Shown here: in pieces, positions 51,855-59,819 of the stretch
Layout of the letters: every line of letters begins with the position of its first letter
Numbering within the stretch: the stretch's first letter is position 1
Assembly (NCBI GenBank): GCA_035911095.1
Contig: JAMHWF010000005.1
Location: forward strand, 144,996 to 208,995
Direction: 5' to 3'
DNA length: 64,000 nucleotides
Source: JAMHWF01 sp035911095
GTDB lineage: Bacteria; Pseudomonadota; Gammaproteobacteria; Burkholderiales; Burkholderiaceae_C
Translations under genes and position numbers: made by a program
Notes under the pieces: generated by a model
The model's input: the letters and a program-made list of their open reading frames with translations, nothing else
What the model was told of the DNA's origin: nothing
The model's database searches: none

Positions 51855-53042
51855 ATGAATGCACTGATCGCCCGTTTCGCTGCCGTTCTTGCGCTTCTGC
51901 TGGCCATGCCGGTCTTCGCGCAGGCCCCCGTGCCACCCGAAGTGGCCGCCAAGAGCTATCTGCTGCTCGACCTGACGACGCAGCAGACGCTGACCGAGCG
52001 CAACGCCGACGCCACCGCCGACCCCGCCTCGCTGACCAAGCTGATGACCGCCTACCTCGTCTTCTCGGCGATCAAGGAAGGGCGGCTCAGTCTGGAGCAG
52101 ACGCTGCCGGTCTCGCAGCGCGCCTGGGCCGAGCGGCGCGGGGGCGGCTCGCTGATGTTCATCGACACGACGATGACGCCGAAGGTCGAGGAGCTGCTGC
52201 ACGGGATGATCGTGCAGTCGGGCAACGATGCCTCGGTCGCGCTGGCCGAGGGCGTCGCCGGCACGCTCGACCAGTTCGTCGCGATGATGAACCGTCAGGC
52301 GCAGGCCTGGGGCCTGAAGAACACGTCGTTCCGCAACGTGACAGGCCTGACCGAGCCGGGCCACCACAGCACGGCGCGCGACCTCGCGGTGATCGCCTCG
52401 AAGATCATCAGCGACTACCCGGACTTCTACGCCTACTACTCCGTCAAGGAGTACACGTACAACAAGATCACGCAGCCGAACCGCAACCTGCTGCTGCGCC
52501 GCGATCCGACCGTCGACGGCATGAAGACGGGCTACACCGAGGCCGCCGGCTACTGCCTGATCGCCAGCGCGGTGCGCGAGTTTCCGAACCTGGGCGGCAG
52601 CGCGGGGACTGGTACCGGCGGCAAGCGGCGTCTGCTCAGCGTGGTGCTCGGCACCGCCTCGATGGAGGCGCGCGCCAACGAGAGCCAGAAGCTGCTCAAC
52701 TGGGGCTACGCCGCCTTCGACGCGGTGCGCCTGTTCGAAGGCGGCAAGCCGGTCGTGGAGCCCGAGGTCTGGAAGGGCGCCAGCCGCCAGGTCAAGCTCG
52801 GTGCGACCGGCGACATCGTGATCGCCGTGCCGCGGGGCGAAGGCCCGAAGCTGAAGACCGAAATCGAGCGCGTCGAGCCGCTGGTCGCCCCGCTGCCGAA
52901 GGGCCAGCGCGTGGGCACGCTCAAGGTCTCGACGGCGGGCGGGGTGAAGGTCGCCGACCTGCCGCTGGTCGTCCTCGACGAGGTGCCGGAGGCCGGCATC
53001 TTCGGCCGCGCCTGGGACTCGCTGCGCCTCTGGATCCGCTGA
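51855..53042 (+). CDS. dacC: D-alanyl-D-alanine carboxypeptidase (PBP5/6 type)
   Basis: This is a 395-residue penicillin-binding protein. It has a signal peptide ending near VFAQAP, then the serine motif SLTK (Ser59, Lys62), SGN at 122-124 and KTG at 224-226. The C-terminal PBP5 beta domain and an amphipathic tail (RAWDSLRLWIR) for membrane attachment follow. It trims the terminal D-Ala from peptidoglycan stem peptides in the periplasm. The next gene is a D-amino acid transaminase, a common pairing with lipB/lipA in Betaproteobacteria. The choice among dacA and dacC names is arbitrary. Confidence 0.93.
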   Translation: MNALIARFAAVLALLLAMPVFAQAPVPPEVAAKSYLLLDLTTQQTLTERNADATADPASLTKLMTAYLVFSAIKEGRLSLEQTLPVSQRAWAERRGGGSLMFIDTTMTPKVEELLHGMIVQSGNDASVALAEGVAGTLDQFVAMMNRQAQAWGLKNTSFRNVTGLTEPGHHSTARDLAVIASKIISDYPDFYAYYSVKEYTYNKITQPNRNLLLRRDPTVDGMKTGYTEAAGYCLIASAVREFPNLGGSAGTGTGGKRRLLSVVLGTASMEARANESQKLLNWGYAAFDAVRLFEGGKPVVEPEVWKGASRQVKLGATGDIVIAVPRGEGPKLKTEIERVEPLVAPLPKGQRVGTLKVSTAGGVKVADLPLVVLDEVPEAGIFGRAWDSLRLWIR

Positions 53043-53136
53043 CCCGGCGGGCGGGCGCGGCGTCCACAACCTCGCCGCGCCGTCGGACTCGCGCCCCCCG
53101 CTTGGGACGGCGCGCCGAGGTGCCGATAATGGCGCG

Positions 53137-54024
53137 ATGCAGCACCTGCCCGCGCCCCTTGCCGACACCCTCTGCTACCTGAACGGCGAGTGGGGCCGCG
53201 TCGGCGACGCGCGCGTGTCCGTCCTCGACCGCGGCTTCATCTTCGGTGACGGCATCTACGAGGTGGTGCCGGTGTACGGCCGGCGCCTGTTCCGCTTCGA
53301 CGAGCACCTGGCGCGACTGGGGCGCAGCCTCGGCAAGCTGCGCATCCCGAACCCGATGCCGCGTGCCGACTGGCTCGCCCACTGCCGGCGCCTGATAGAG
53401 GCCCAGGCGAGCGAGGACCAGCTCGTCTACATCCAGGTTACGCGCGGCGTCGCCCCGCGCGACCACGTGATGCCGCCGGAGCTGGCGCCGACCGTCTTCA
53501 TGATGTCCACGCCGATGAAGCCGCCGAGCGCCGAGCAGCGCCGCCAGGGGGTGGCCTGCGTCAGCGCGCGCGACTTCCGCTGGGAGCGGGGCGATATCAA
53601 GAGCATCTCGCTGCTCGGCAACGTGCTCGCGCGCCAGATCTCGGCCGACCACGACGCGGTCGAGACGATCATGTTCCGCGACGGCTGGCTGACCGAGGCG
53701 GCCGCGAGCAACGTCTGGGTGGTGCACGAGGGCGCGTTGCTCGGGCCGCCGAAGGGCGAGCATGTGCTGGAGGGCATCCGCTACGACCTGCTGCGCGAGC
53801 TCTGCGAGGAAACCGGCATCGCCTACAACCTGCGGCCGATTCCCGAGGCCGACGTGCGTGCGGCCGACGAACTGCTGCTCAGCTCCGCCACGAAGGAGAT
53901 CCTGCCGGTGACCAGCCTCGACGGCGAGCCGGTGGGCCACGGAGCGCTGCGGGGCAAGCCGGGCGCCGTCTATGCGCGCCTGCACGAGGCCTACCAGAAC
54001 GCCAAGCGGCAGCAGGCGATTTGA
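53137..54024 (+). CDS. dat: D-amino acid aminotransferase (class IV PLP enzyme)
   Basis: This is a 295-residue class-IV aminotransferase. The N-terminus has YLNGEWG and VSVLDRGFIFGDGIYEVVPVY. The PLP Lys lies in the GDIKSISLLGNVLARQ segment, and EAAASNVWVV and SSATKEILPV are the cofactor-phosphate binding parts. The family includes D-alanine transaminase and branched-chain aminotransferase; the neighbouring carboxypeptidase favours D-amino acids. It lies 94 bases after dacC, with the YbeD-type gene next. Confidence 0.88.
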   Translation: MQHLPAPLADTLCYLNGEWGRVGDARVSVLDRGFIFGDGIYEVVPVYGRRLFRFDEHLARLGRSLGKLRIPNPMPRADWLAHCRRLIEAQASEDQLVYIQVTRGVAPRDHVMPPELAPTVFMMSTPMKPPSAEQRRQGVACVSARDFRWERGDIKSISLLGNVLARQISADHDAVETIMFRDGWLTEAAASNVWVVHEGALLGPPKGEHVLEGIRYDLLRELCEETGIAYNLRPIPEADVRAADELLLSSATKEILPVTSLDGEPVGHGALRGKPGAVYARLHEAYQNAKRQQAI

Positions 54025-54054
54025 CTTCGGCGCTTCGGCCCTCATCTCCCGCCG

Positions 54055-54363
54055 ATGCACACGATGACAGACGACACCCTCCCCGACACCCCTGCCTCGC
54101 CCGACCGGGTCTCGCTGATCGAGTACCCGAGCCTGTTCCCGATCAAGGTGATGGGCGCGAACGTCGATGGCTTCCCAGAGGCCGTGATCGAGGTCGCGCT
54201 GGCCTACGACCCGGTGTTCGACGCCGCTACCGTCGAGCGCCGCCCGAGCCGCGGCGAGACCTACCTCGGCCTGACGATCACGGTCACCGCGACCAGCCGC
54301 GAGCAGCTCGACGACCTGTACCGCGCGCTCAGTTCGCACCCGATGGTCAAGGTCGTGCTGTGA
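54055..54363 (+). CDS. ybeD: DUF493/YbeD-family protein
   Basis: This is a 102-residue protein with the DUF493 ACT-like fold: SLIEYPSLFPIKVMGAN near residue 20, and VTATSREQLDDLYRALSSHPMVKVVL at the C-terminus, read in two parts. It lies directly upstream of lipB, as ybeD does in many Gram-negatives. It may have a regulatory role, but the function is unproven. The ATG at 54055 or a second at 54064 could be used. The stop is 28 bases before lipB. Confidence 0.9.
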   Translation: MHTMTDDTLPDTPASPDRVSLIEYPSLFPIKVMGANVDGFPEAVIEVALAYDPVFDAATVERRPSRGETYLGLTITVTATSREQLDDLYRALSSHPMVKVVL

Positions 54364-54391
54364 GGCCCTGCCCGGCGCGGGGTGTGCGCCG

Positions 54392-55063
54392 ATGATGGTG
54401 CGCCGCCTGGGCCGCTGCGACTTCGCCGAGACGGTGCGGGCGATGCAGGCCTTCACCGCGGCGCGCCGGCCCGACACCGGCGACGAGCTCTGGCTGTGCG
54501 AGCACGAGCCGGTGTTCAGCCAGGGGCTGGCCGGTCGGGCGGAGCATGTCCGCCACCCCGGCGCGGTGCCGGTGGTGCAGACCGACCGCGGTGGCCAGGT
54601 CACCTACCACGGGCCCGGCCAGGTGGTGGCCTATCCGCTGGTCGACCTGCGGGCGCTCGGCGTCTACGTCAAGGAGTACGTCTACCGCCTGGAGCAGGCG
54701 CTGCTGAAGACGCTCGAGAGCTACGCGGTGACCGGCCACCGTGTCCCCGGCGCGCCGGGGATCTACGTGCGCCCCGACGACCCGCATGGTCATGCCCGCT
54801 GGGTGCCGCCGCCGCCCGGCGCTGCCGACCCGTTCGCCGGCCTGGCGAAGGTGGCCGCGCTCGGCATCAAGGTCAGGCGCCACGACGCGTACCACGGCGT
54901 GGCGCTGAACGTCGCGATGGACCTGGCGCCCTTCGGGTCGATCGACCCCTGCGGCTACCCCGGGCTGGCGACGACCGATCTGGCTACACTCGGCGTCGAT
55001 ACCGACTGGAACTCTGCGGCCGAGCGCCTGGCCGCCAAGCTTGTCGTCCACCTGAGCCGCTGA
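54392..55063 (+). CDS. lipB: Octanoyltransferase LipB
   Basis: This is a 223-residue enzyme that moves octanoyl from acyl carrier protein to lipoyl domains. The substrate site TDRGGQVTYHGPGQ, active-site Lys160 (ALGIKVRRH) and Cys187 (SIDPCGYPG) are all present. An extra loop of about 20 residues (PDDPHGHARWVPPPPGAADP) lies between GIYV and the AALGIK lysine, where E. coli LipB is shorter. Two adjacent ATGs open the gene. LipA, the next step, follows after 11 bases. Confidence 0.95.
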   Translation: MMVRRLGRCDFAETVRAMQAFTAARRPDTGDELWLCEHEPVFSQGLAGRAEHVRHPGAVPVVQTDRGGQVTYHGPGQVVAYPLVDLRALGVYVKEYVYRLEQALLKTLESYAVTGHRVPGAPGIYVRPDDPHGHARWVPPPPGAADPFAGLAKVAALGIKVRRHDAYHGVALNVAMDLAPFGSIDPCGYPGLATTDLATLGVDTDWNSAAERLAAKLVVHLSR

Positions 55064-55074
55064 AGGCCCGCACC

Positions 55075-56067
55075 ATGTCCACGAACCTCGCTGCCGACGC
55101 TGCGATTGCGGGCTACGACCCGACCGCCAAACAGAAATCCCAGGCCAAGACCGCACGCATCCCGATCAAGATCGTGCCGGCCGAGACGCTGAAGAAGCCG
55201 GACTGGATCCGCGTCAAGGCGGGTTCGCCCTCGACGCGTTTCTACGAAATCAAGCAGATCTTGCGCGAGCACAAGCTGCACACCGTGTGCGAGGAAGCTT
55301 CGTGCCCGAACATCGGCGAGTGCTTCGGCAAAGGCACCGCGACGTTCATGATCATGGGCGACAAGTGCACGCGGCGCTGCCCCTTCTGCGACGTCGGCCA
55401 CGGCCGGCCCGACCCGCTGGACGCGGACGAGCCGCTGAACCTGGCGAAGACGATTGCCGCGCTGAAGCTGCAGTACGTGGTGATCACCAGCGTCGACCGC
55501 GACGACCTGCGTGACGGTGGCGCGGCGCACTTCGTCGAGTGCATCCGGCAGACGCGGGCGCTCTCGCCGGCGACGCGCATCGAGATCCTGACGCCCGACT
55601 TCCGCGGCCGCATGGACCGCGCGCTCGAGATCCTGAAGGCCGCGCCGCCGGACGTGATGAACCACAACCTCGAGACGATCCCGCGCCTCTACAAGGAGGC
55701 GCGGCCCGGTTCGGACTACCAGTACAGCCTGAACCTGCTGAAGCGCTTCAAGGCCTTCGCGCCCGAGGTGCCGACCAAGAGCGGCTTGATGGTCGGCCTG
55801 GGCGAGAGCGACGAGGAGATCCTGCAGGTCATGCGCGACATGCGCGCGCACGACATCGACATGCTGACGATCGGCCAGTACTTGGCGCCTTCCGGCCATC
55901 ACCTGCCGGTGCGGCGCTACGTGCATCCGGACACCTTCCGCATGTTCGAGCGCGAGGCAGCGGCGATGGGCTTCACGCATGCCGCGGTCGGCGCGATGGT
56001 GCGCTCGAGCTACCACGCCGACCAGCAGGCCCACGCTGCCGGCGTCGCCGACGCGGTCCGGGCCTGA
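55075..56067 (+). CDS. lipA: Lipoyl synthase LipA
   Basis: This is a 330-residue radical SAM enzyme. The auxiliary cluster Cys residues are C72, C77 and C83 (VCEEASCPNIGEC). The radical SAM cluster is C98, C102 and C105 (CTRRCPFC). The RSSYHAD motif near the C-terminus gives the serine ligand. It inserts two sulphurs into octanoyl groups on lipoyl proteins. It is complete and directly follows lipB, so the whole lipoate attachment route is coded here. Confidence 0.97.
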   Translation: MSTNLAADAAIAGYDPTAKQKSQAKTARIPIKIVPAETLKKPDWIRVKAGSPSTRFYEIKQILREHKLHTVCEEASCPNIGECFGKGTATFMIMGDKCTRRCPFCDVGHGRPDPLDADEPLNLAKTIAALKLQYVVITSVDRDDLRDGGAAHFVECIRQTRALSPATRIEILTPDFRGRMDRALEILKAAPPDVMNHNLETIPRLYKEARPGSDYQYSLNLLKRFKAFAPEVPTKSGLMVGLGESDEEILQVMRDMRAHDIDMLTIGQYLAPSGHHLPVRRYVHPDTFRMFEREAAAMGFTHAAVGAMVRSSYHADQQAHAAGVADAVRA

Positions 56068-56125
56068 CCCGGCGCGGCGTGTCGCTGCCCGCCAGCAGTC
56101 GCCGCGCCAGCGCCTGCAAGGCCCG

Positions 56126-57085
56126 ATGACCGGCACCGCACCCCATTGCGGCAACTGCCGCGAGCCGATGCAGCCACTGGGGTTGGAGGGGCATTACGGC
56201 CGGCCGGTCGAGATCGACACCTGCGCCCACTGCCACCTGATCTGGTTCGACAGCGTCGAGGCCGCGCGGCTCACGGGCCCTTCGTTGCTGACGCTGTTGC
56301 GCGAGATGGCGGCCGCGCAGCGGATCCCCCACCGCACGCTCGGCGACCTGCGCTGCGCGCGCTGCAGCGGCCGGCTGAAGCAGGTGCACAACTGCTCCCG
56401 CTGGGGCCAGACGCTGCAGTTCGAATGCCTGCGCCAGCACGGCGCCTACCAGACGTTCGCGGCCTTCCTGTCCGAGAAGGGACTGGTACGGCCGATGTCG
56501 TCGGCCGATCGCGCCGCGCTGCTGGCTGCGGGCGGGCTCGACTGCCTCAACTGTGGCGCGGCGCTGGCCGCCGGCGACGCGACCTGCAGCTACTGCGAGA
56601 GCGTGCCGGGGATGTTCGACGTTGCGCGACTGGCCCATGCGCTCGATCCCGAGGGCGCGACGCGCGACAACGGAGTGCACCGAACGCAGGCGCGCCGCGA
56701 AAGCCGCGAATGCCTGGCCTGCGGCGCCGCGATGCCGGGCGAGCAGAGCGTGCGCTGCCTGCAGTGCGGCGCGACGCTGGCGGTCGGCCGGGTGACCGAC
56801 GCACTGGACGCCGTCGGGTCGCTCGAGGCGGCGCTGCGCGAGCACCAGCGCAACCCGGCGCCGCATGTCAAGGCGCAGCGGCTGGCGCGTCTGCAGGGCG
56901 ACCTCGACCGCCGCCGCGCCTGGAATCGCGAGATGGAGGACTCGGCGCGCGCCGACCGCACGCGTGCGGGCGGGGGGTGGCCGGTCGATGGCGATGGCGA
57001 CGGTCCGCTGGCCGGTCATCCGGTGGCGCGCATCGCCGGCGGTGTGGCGCTGCTGCTGGTGGTGTGGGCGCTGCTCGGGCGTTGA
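56126..57085 (+). CDS. Multi-zinc-ribbon protein with a C-terminal membrane anchor
   Basis: This is a 319-residue protein that I can only describe structurally. Cys pairs in ribbon spacing occur at CGNC...CAHC (zf-TFIIB-like), CARC, CLNC...CSYC and CLAC...CLQC, so about three zinc ribbons are likely. A charged helix (about 235-280) precedes one hydrophobic segment (GGVALLLVVWALLG) at the very end, suggesting a tail-anchored inner-membrane protein. It follows lipA after 58 bases. A role in protein-protein or nucleic acid contact is speculative. Confidence 0.75.
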   Translation: MTGTAPHCGNCREPMQPLGLEGHYGRPVEIDTCAHCHLIWFDSVEAARLTGPSLLTLLREMAAAQRIPHRTLGDLRCARCSGRLKQVHNCSRWGQTLQFECLRQHGAYQTFAAFLSEKGLVRPMSSADRAALLAAGGLDCLNCGAALAAGDATCSYCESVPGMFDVARLAHALDPEGATRDNGVHRTQARRESRECLACGAAMPGEQSVRCLQCGATLAVGRVTDALDAVGSLEAALREHQRNPAPHVKAQRLARLQGDLDRRRAWNREMEDSARADRTRAGGGWPVDGDGDGPLAGHPVARIAGGVALLLVVWALLGR

Positions 57086-57116
57086 AGCCACCCCGCGCGG
57101 CGCAGCGACGCCCCGC

Positions 57117-57623
57117 TCAGGAGTCCGTCAGCAGCGCCTCGAGCCGGCGGTGCAGGGCCTCGAAGTCGGTCATGCCGACATGGCGCGCGACGATCTCGCC
57201 GCGCCGGTCGATCAGCACGTGCGTCGGCGTGGCGCGGACATGGCCGAAGGCACGCGCGATCTCGCCACGGTTGTCGATCGCGACGCCGAACGGCAGCTGC
57301 CGGGACTGCGCGAACTGAACCACCCGCGCCGGCGGGTCGTACTGCATCGCCACCGCCAGGGTCTCGAAGCCGCGCGCGCCGAAGCTGCGCTGGGTCTCGA
57401 CCAGCTTGGGCATCTCGCGCACGCAGGGCCCGCAGGTGGTGGCCCAGAAGCTCACCAGCACCACCTTGCCGCGCAAGTCCTGCAATTGCTCGACCCGGCC
57501 GTCCAGCAGCGTGTAGCCGACGCTCGGCGCCTGCCTCGGCGCGGCCAAGTGTTGCGCGGCGGCCCACGCCAAGGCCACGATCGCCAAGAGGGCGGCGACG
57601 ACGGCTACATTGCGGCGGGTCAT
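57117..57623 (-). CDS. TlpA-family thioredoxin-like protein
   Basis: This is a 168-residue redox protein. A single N-terminal hydrophobic segment (AVVAALLAIVALAWAAA) anchors or exports it. The thioredoxin-like domain has GKVVLVSFWATTCGPCVREMP with the CxxC pair CGPC, and cis-proline in RATPTHVLID. Such proteins reduce periplasmic disulphides, for example in cytochrome c or oxidase assembly. It is divergent from the DUF4197 gene 22 bases away. Confidence 0.9.
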   Translation of the reverse strand: MTRRNVAVVAALLAIVALAWAAAQHLAAPRQAPSVGYTLLDGRVEQLQDLRGKVVLVSFWATTCGPCVREMPKLVETQRSFGARGFETLAVAMQYDPPARVVQFAQSRQLPFGVAIDNRGEIARAFGHVRATPTHVLIDRRGEIVARHVGMTDFEALHRRLEALLTDS

Positions 57624-57645
57624 GCTGATCGGCGAGGAGAAAGCC

Positions 57646-58329
57646 ATGGAAAGACGCGAGTTTATGACCGCCTCGCTGGTGCTGCCGGCGTGGCTCGGTG
57701 CCTGGCGGCTGGCGCACGCGGCCGCGGGGCTCACCGAGACGGACGCTGCCTCGGGTGTGCGTGCCGCGCTCGAGCGCGGGGCGACGGTGGCAGTGTCGAT
57801 GCTCGGTCGCACCGACGGCTTCCTCGGCAATCCCAAGGTGCGGATCCCGCTGCCGGGCGCGCTCGACAGCGGCGCCAAGCTGCTGCGCGCGACCGGGCAG
57901 GGACAGAAGGTGGACGAGTTGGTCACTGCGATGAACCGCGCCGCGGAGGCGGCGGTACCACAGGCGCAGACGCTGCTGGTCAACACCGTCAAGTCGATGA
58001 GCGTCGAGGATGCATTGAGGATCGTCCGCGGCAGCGACACGGCGGTGACCGAGTTCTTCGTCGCCAAGACCCGCGAGCCGCTCGGCGTCAAGTTCCTGCC
58101 GATCGTGACCAAGGCGACCGAGAAGGTCTCGCTGGCGGAGAAATACAACGCGGTGGCCGGCAAGGCGGCCGGCATCGGTCTCGTGAAGCGCGAGGATGCA
58201 AACGTGCAGCAGTACGTCACCGGCAAGTCGCTCGACGGCCTGTACCTGATGATCGGCGAGGAAGAGAAGAAGATCCGAAGCGACCCGATCGGCACCGGCA
58301 GCGCGATCCTGAAGAAGGTCTTCGGCTGA
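57646..58329 (+). CDS. DUF4197 family exported protein
   Basis: This is a 227-residue protein with a signal peptide of Tat-like flavour (ERREF before a hydrophobic core, cleaved near AHAAA). The DUF4197 body has AALERGATVAVSMLGRTDGF, NPKVRIPLPGAL, LRIVRGSDTAVTEFF and the C-terminal DPIGTGSAILKKVFG. The function is unknown; the family is periplasmic. GAGGAGAAAGCC precedes the ATG. Its stop overlaps the apparent CTG start of the lipoprotein gene that follows. Confidence 0.87.
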   Translation: MERREFMTASLVLPAWLGAWRLAHAAAGLTETDAASGVRAALERGATVAVSMLGRTDGFLGNPKVRIPLPGALDSGAKLLRATGQGQKVDELVTAMNRAAEAAVPQAQTLLVNTVKSMSVEDALRIVRGSDTAVTEFFVAKTREPLGVKFLPIVTKATEKVSLAEKYNAVAGKAAGIGLVKREDANVQQYVTGKSLDGLYLMIGEEEKKIRSDPIGTGSAILKKVFG

Positions 58330-58886
58330 TCGTTGCCTGTCCCCACGCGGCCCGCCGGCCGGGGCGCGACCTGCGGCGTGCGGCCGTCGTGGTCGTGCTG
58401 GGGCTGAGCGGCTGCTCGCCTGCGCTGGATTGGCGCGAGGTGCGGCCTGCCGACAGCGGCGTGCTCGCGTTCTTCCCGTGCCGCCCGGAACACCACGTGC
58501 GCACGCTGCCGCTGGCCGGGCAGCCGGTCGAGATGCGGCTGTCGTCCTGTAAGGCCGACGGCATGACCTTCGCGATCAGCCATGCGGCGCTGCGCGACCC
58601 CACCGATGCGCCGTCCGCCCTCGGCGAATTGCGCGTTGCCGCGGCGTCCAACGTGGGCATGGCCGAGGCGCCGGCACTCGCGGATTTCGTGGTGCCCGGG
58701 GCCAGCCTCACGCCCGGAAGCGGGCGGATCCGCGCCGTGGGGCGCCTGCCTGGCGGCGAGGCGGCGACCGTGGTCGCTCTGTTCTTCGCGCGCGGACCGC
58801 GTGTCTTCCAAGCGACGGTTTTCGGTGAACCCGTCGCGTCGGAGGCGGTCGAAACCTTCTTTGGCGAGCTGAAAGTGATGCCGTGA
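58326..58886 (+). CDS. Small lipoprotein of unknown function with an apparent CTG start
   Basis: This is a predicted 186-residue protein. A basic n-region and the hydrophobic stretch AAVVVVLGLSGC form a lipoprotein signal with the lipidated Cys near residue 29. The rest has FFPCRPEHHVRTLPLAG and ends FFGELKVMP; it is a soluble periplasmic domain that I do not recognise. No ATG, GTG or TTG in frame gives a usable signal peptide. CTG at 58326 forms a CTGA overlap with the DUF4197 stop and has AAGAAGG seven bases upstream, so I take it as the start. Confidence 0.75.
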   Translation: MIVACPHAARRPGRDLRRAAVVVVLGLSGCSPALDWREVRPADSGVLAFFPCRPEHHVRTLPLAGQPVEMRLSSCKADGMTFAISHAALRDPTDAPSALGELRVAAASNVGMAEAPALADFVVPGASLTPGSGRIRAVGRLPGGEAATVVALFFARGPRVFQATVFGEPVASEAVETFFGELKVMP

Positions 58887-59102
58887 GAAGGACTTGGAAC
58901 GTCACGGCCGTCCGATGCCCCGAGAGTTGGCATTGACACGGTCGAGTCGCGTGGCGCATCTTTGCCCCTCTGCGCCGAAGCGGGCTGGTCCGTGACGATG
59001 GCGCCTCCACCTCAGATTCATCGCCGCGAGGCCGTGGTGTCGGTGCGAACCACGCCAAGCCACGCGGTTGACCGAGCGTCCATGGACGTCGCCGCTCCGA
59101 AA

Positions 59103-59552
59103 ATGCCTGGCCTGCTGATCATTGCCCATGCGCCGCTCGCCTCCGCGTTGAAGACGCTCGCCGAGCACACCTTCCCTGACTGCGGGCACCGGCTCAGGGC
59201 GCTGGACGTCCCTCCGGACATGTCGCCGGATGACGCCGAGGTGCGCGCTCGCACGCTGCTGCGCGAGGTGCGCGACCCCTGCGCGCTCATCCTGACCGAT
59301 GTGTTTGGCGCCACGCCGTCGAACGTGGCACTGCGGCTGTCCGATGCCTACAACGTCAAGGTGGTCGCCGGCGTCAACGTGCCGATGCTGTGGCGCACCT
59401 TGTGCTACGCAGACCAACCATTGGAGTCGCTGGTCGCCTGCGCCGTGGCCGGCGCCACCCAGGGCGTGATGCCGATCGCTTCGTCACGCCCCCAGAACCA
59501 GGCCAATAAACCGGGCGGAAATGATCCAGAGAACCATCACCATCAGCAATAA
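59103..59552 (+). CDS. PTS EIIA component, mannose/fructose (EIIA-Man) type
   Basis: This is a 149-residue protein with phospho-acceptor His9 in GLLIIAHAPLASAL and the family segments ILTDVFGATPSNVAL and VVAGVNVPMLWRTL. In Betaproteobacteria this orphan EIIA is thought to regulate rather than transport sugars. The start is ATG 59103, where the conserved domain begins; ATG 59082 would add seven residues. Its 3' end overlaps ptsH by 32 bases, giving a His/Asn-rich tail (ENHHHQQ) that is partly a by-product of that overlap. Confidence 0.88.
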   Translation: MPGLLIIAHAPLASALKTLAEHTFPDCGHRLRALDVPPDMSPDDAEVRARTLLREVRDPCALILTDVFGATPSNVALRLSDAYNVKVVAGVNVPMLWRTLCYADQPLESLVACAVAGATQGVMPIASSRPQNQANKPGGNDPENHHHQQ

Positions 59553-59790
59553 GCTCGGCCTGCACGCACGGGCCTCCGCCAAGCTGACCAAGCTAGCAGG
59601 CTCCTACAAGAGCGAAGTCTTCATGAGTCGCAACGGGCGCCGCGTCAATGCCAAGAGCATCATGGGCGTGATGATGCTGGCGGCGGGCCTGGGTGCCGAG
59701 GTCGAGATCGAGACCTCGGGCCCCGACGAAGAGGTTGCGATGGAAGGCCTGGTCCGGTTGATCGACGACAAGTTCGGCGAAGGGCAGTAG
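59521..59790 (+). CDS. ptsH: Phosphocarrier protein HPr
   Basis: This is an 89-residue protein of standard length. His15 in KLGLHARASAK is the phosphorylation site, and Ser46 in NAKSIMGVMML is the regulatory position. It passes phosphate from Enzyme I to EIIA. It begins inside the end of the EIIA gene (32-base overlap) and is followed by the oppositely oriented olsB. Enzyme I lies about 1 kb downstream. Confidence 0.96.
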   Translation: MIQRTITISNKLGLHARASAKLTKLAGSYKSEVFMSRNGRRVNAKSIMGVMMLAAGLGAEVEIETSGPDEEVAMEGLVRLIDDKFGEGQ

Positions 59791-59819
59791 AGGGCGACGA
59801 CCCCTGCCCGCTCCGCGTG

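Noticed and set aside
57117..58811. Long minus-strand frame that would extend the TlpA-like protein by nearly 400 residues
   Set aside because: The extra part lies opposite two good plus-strand genes and has no recognisable content. The start at 57623 gives a proper anchor and thioredoxin domain.
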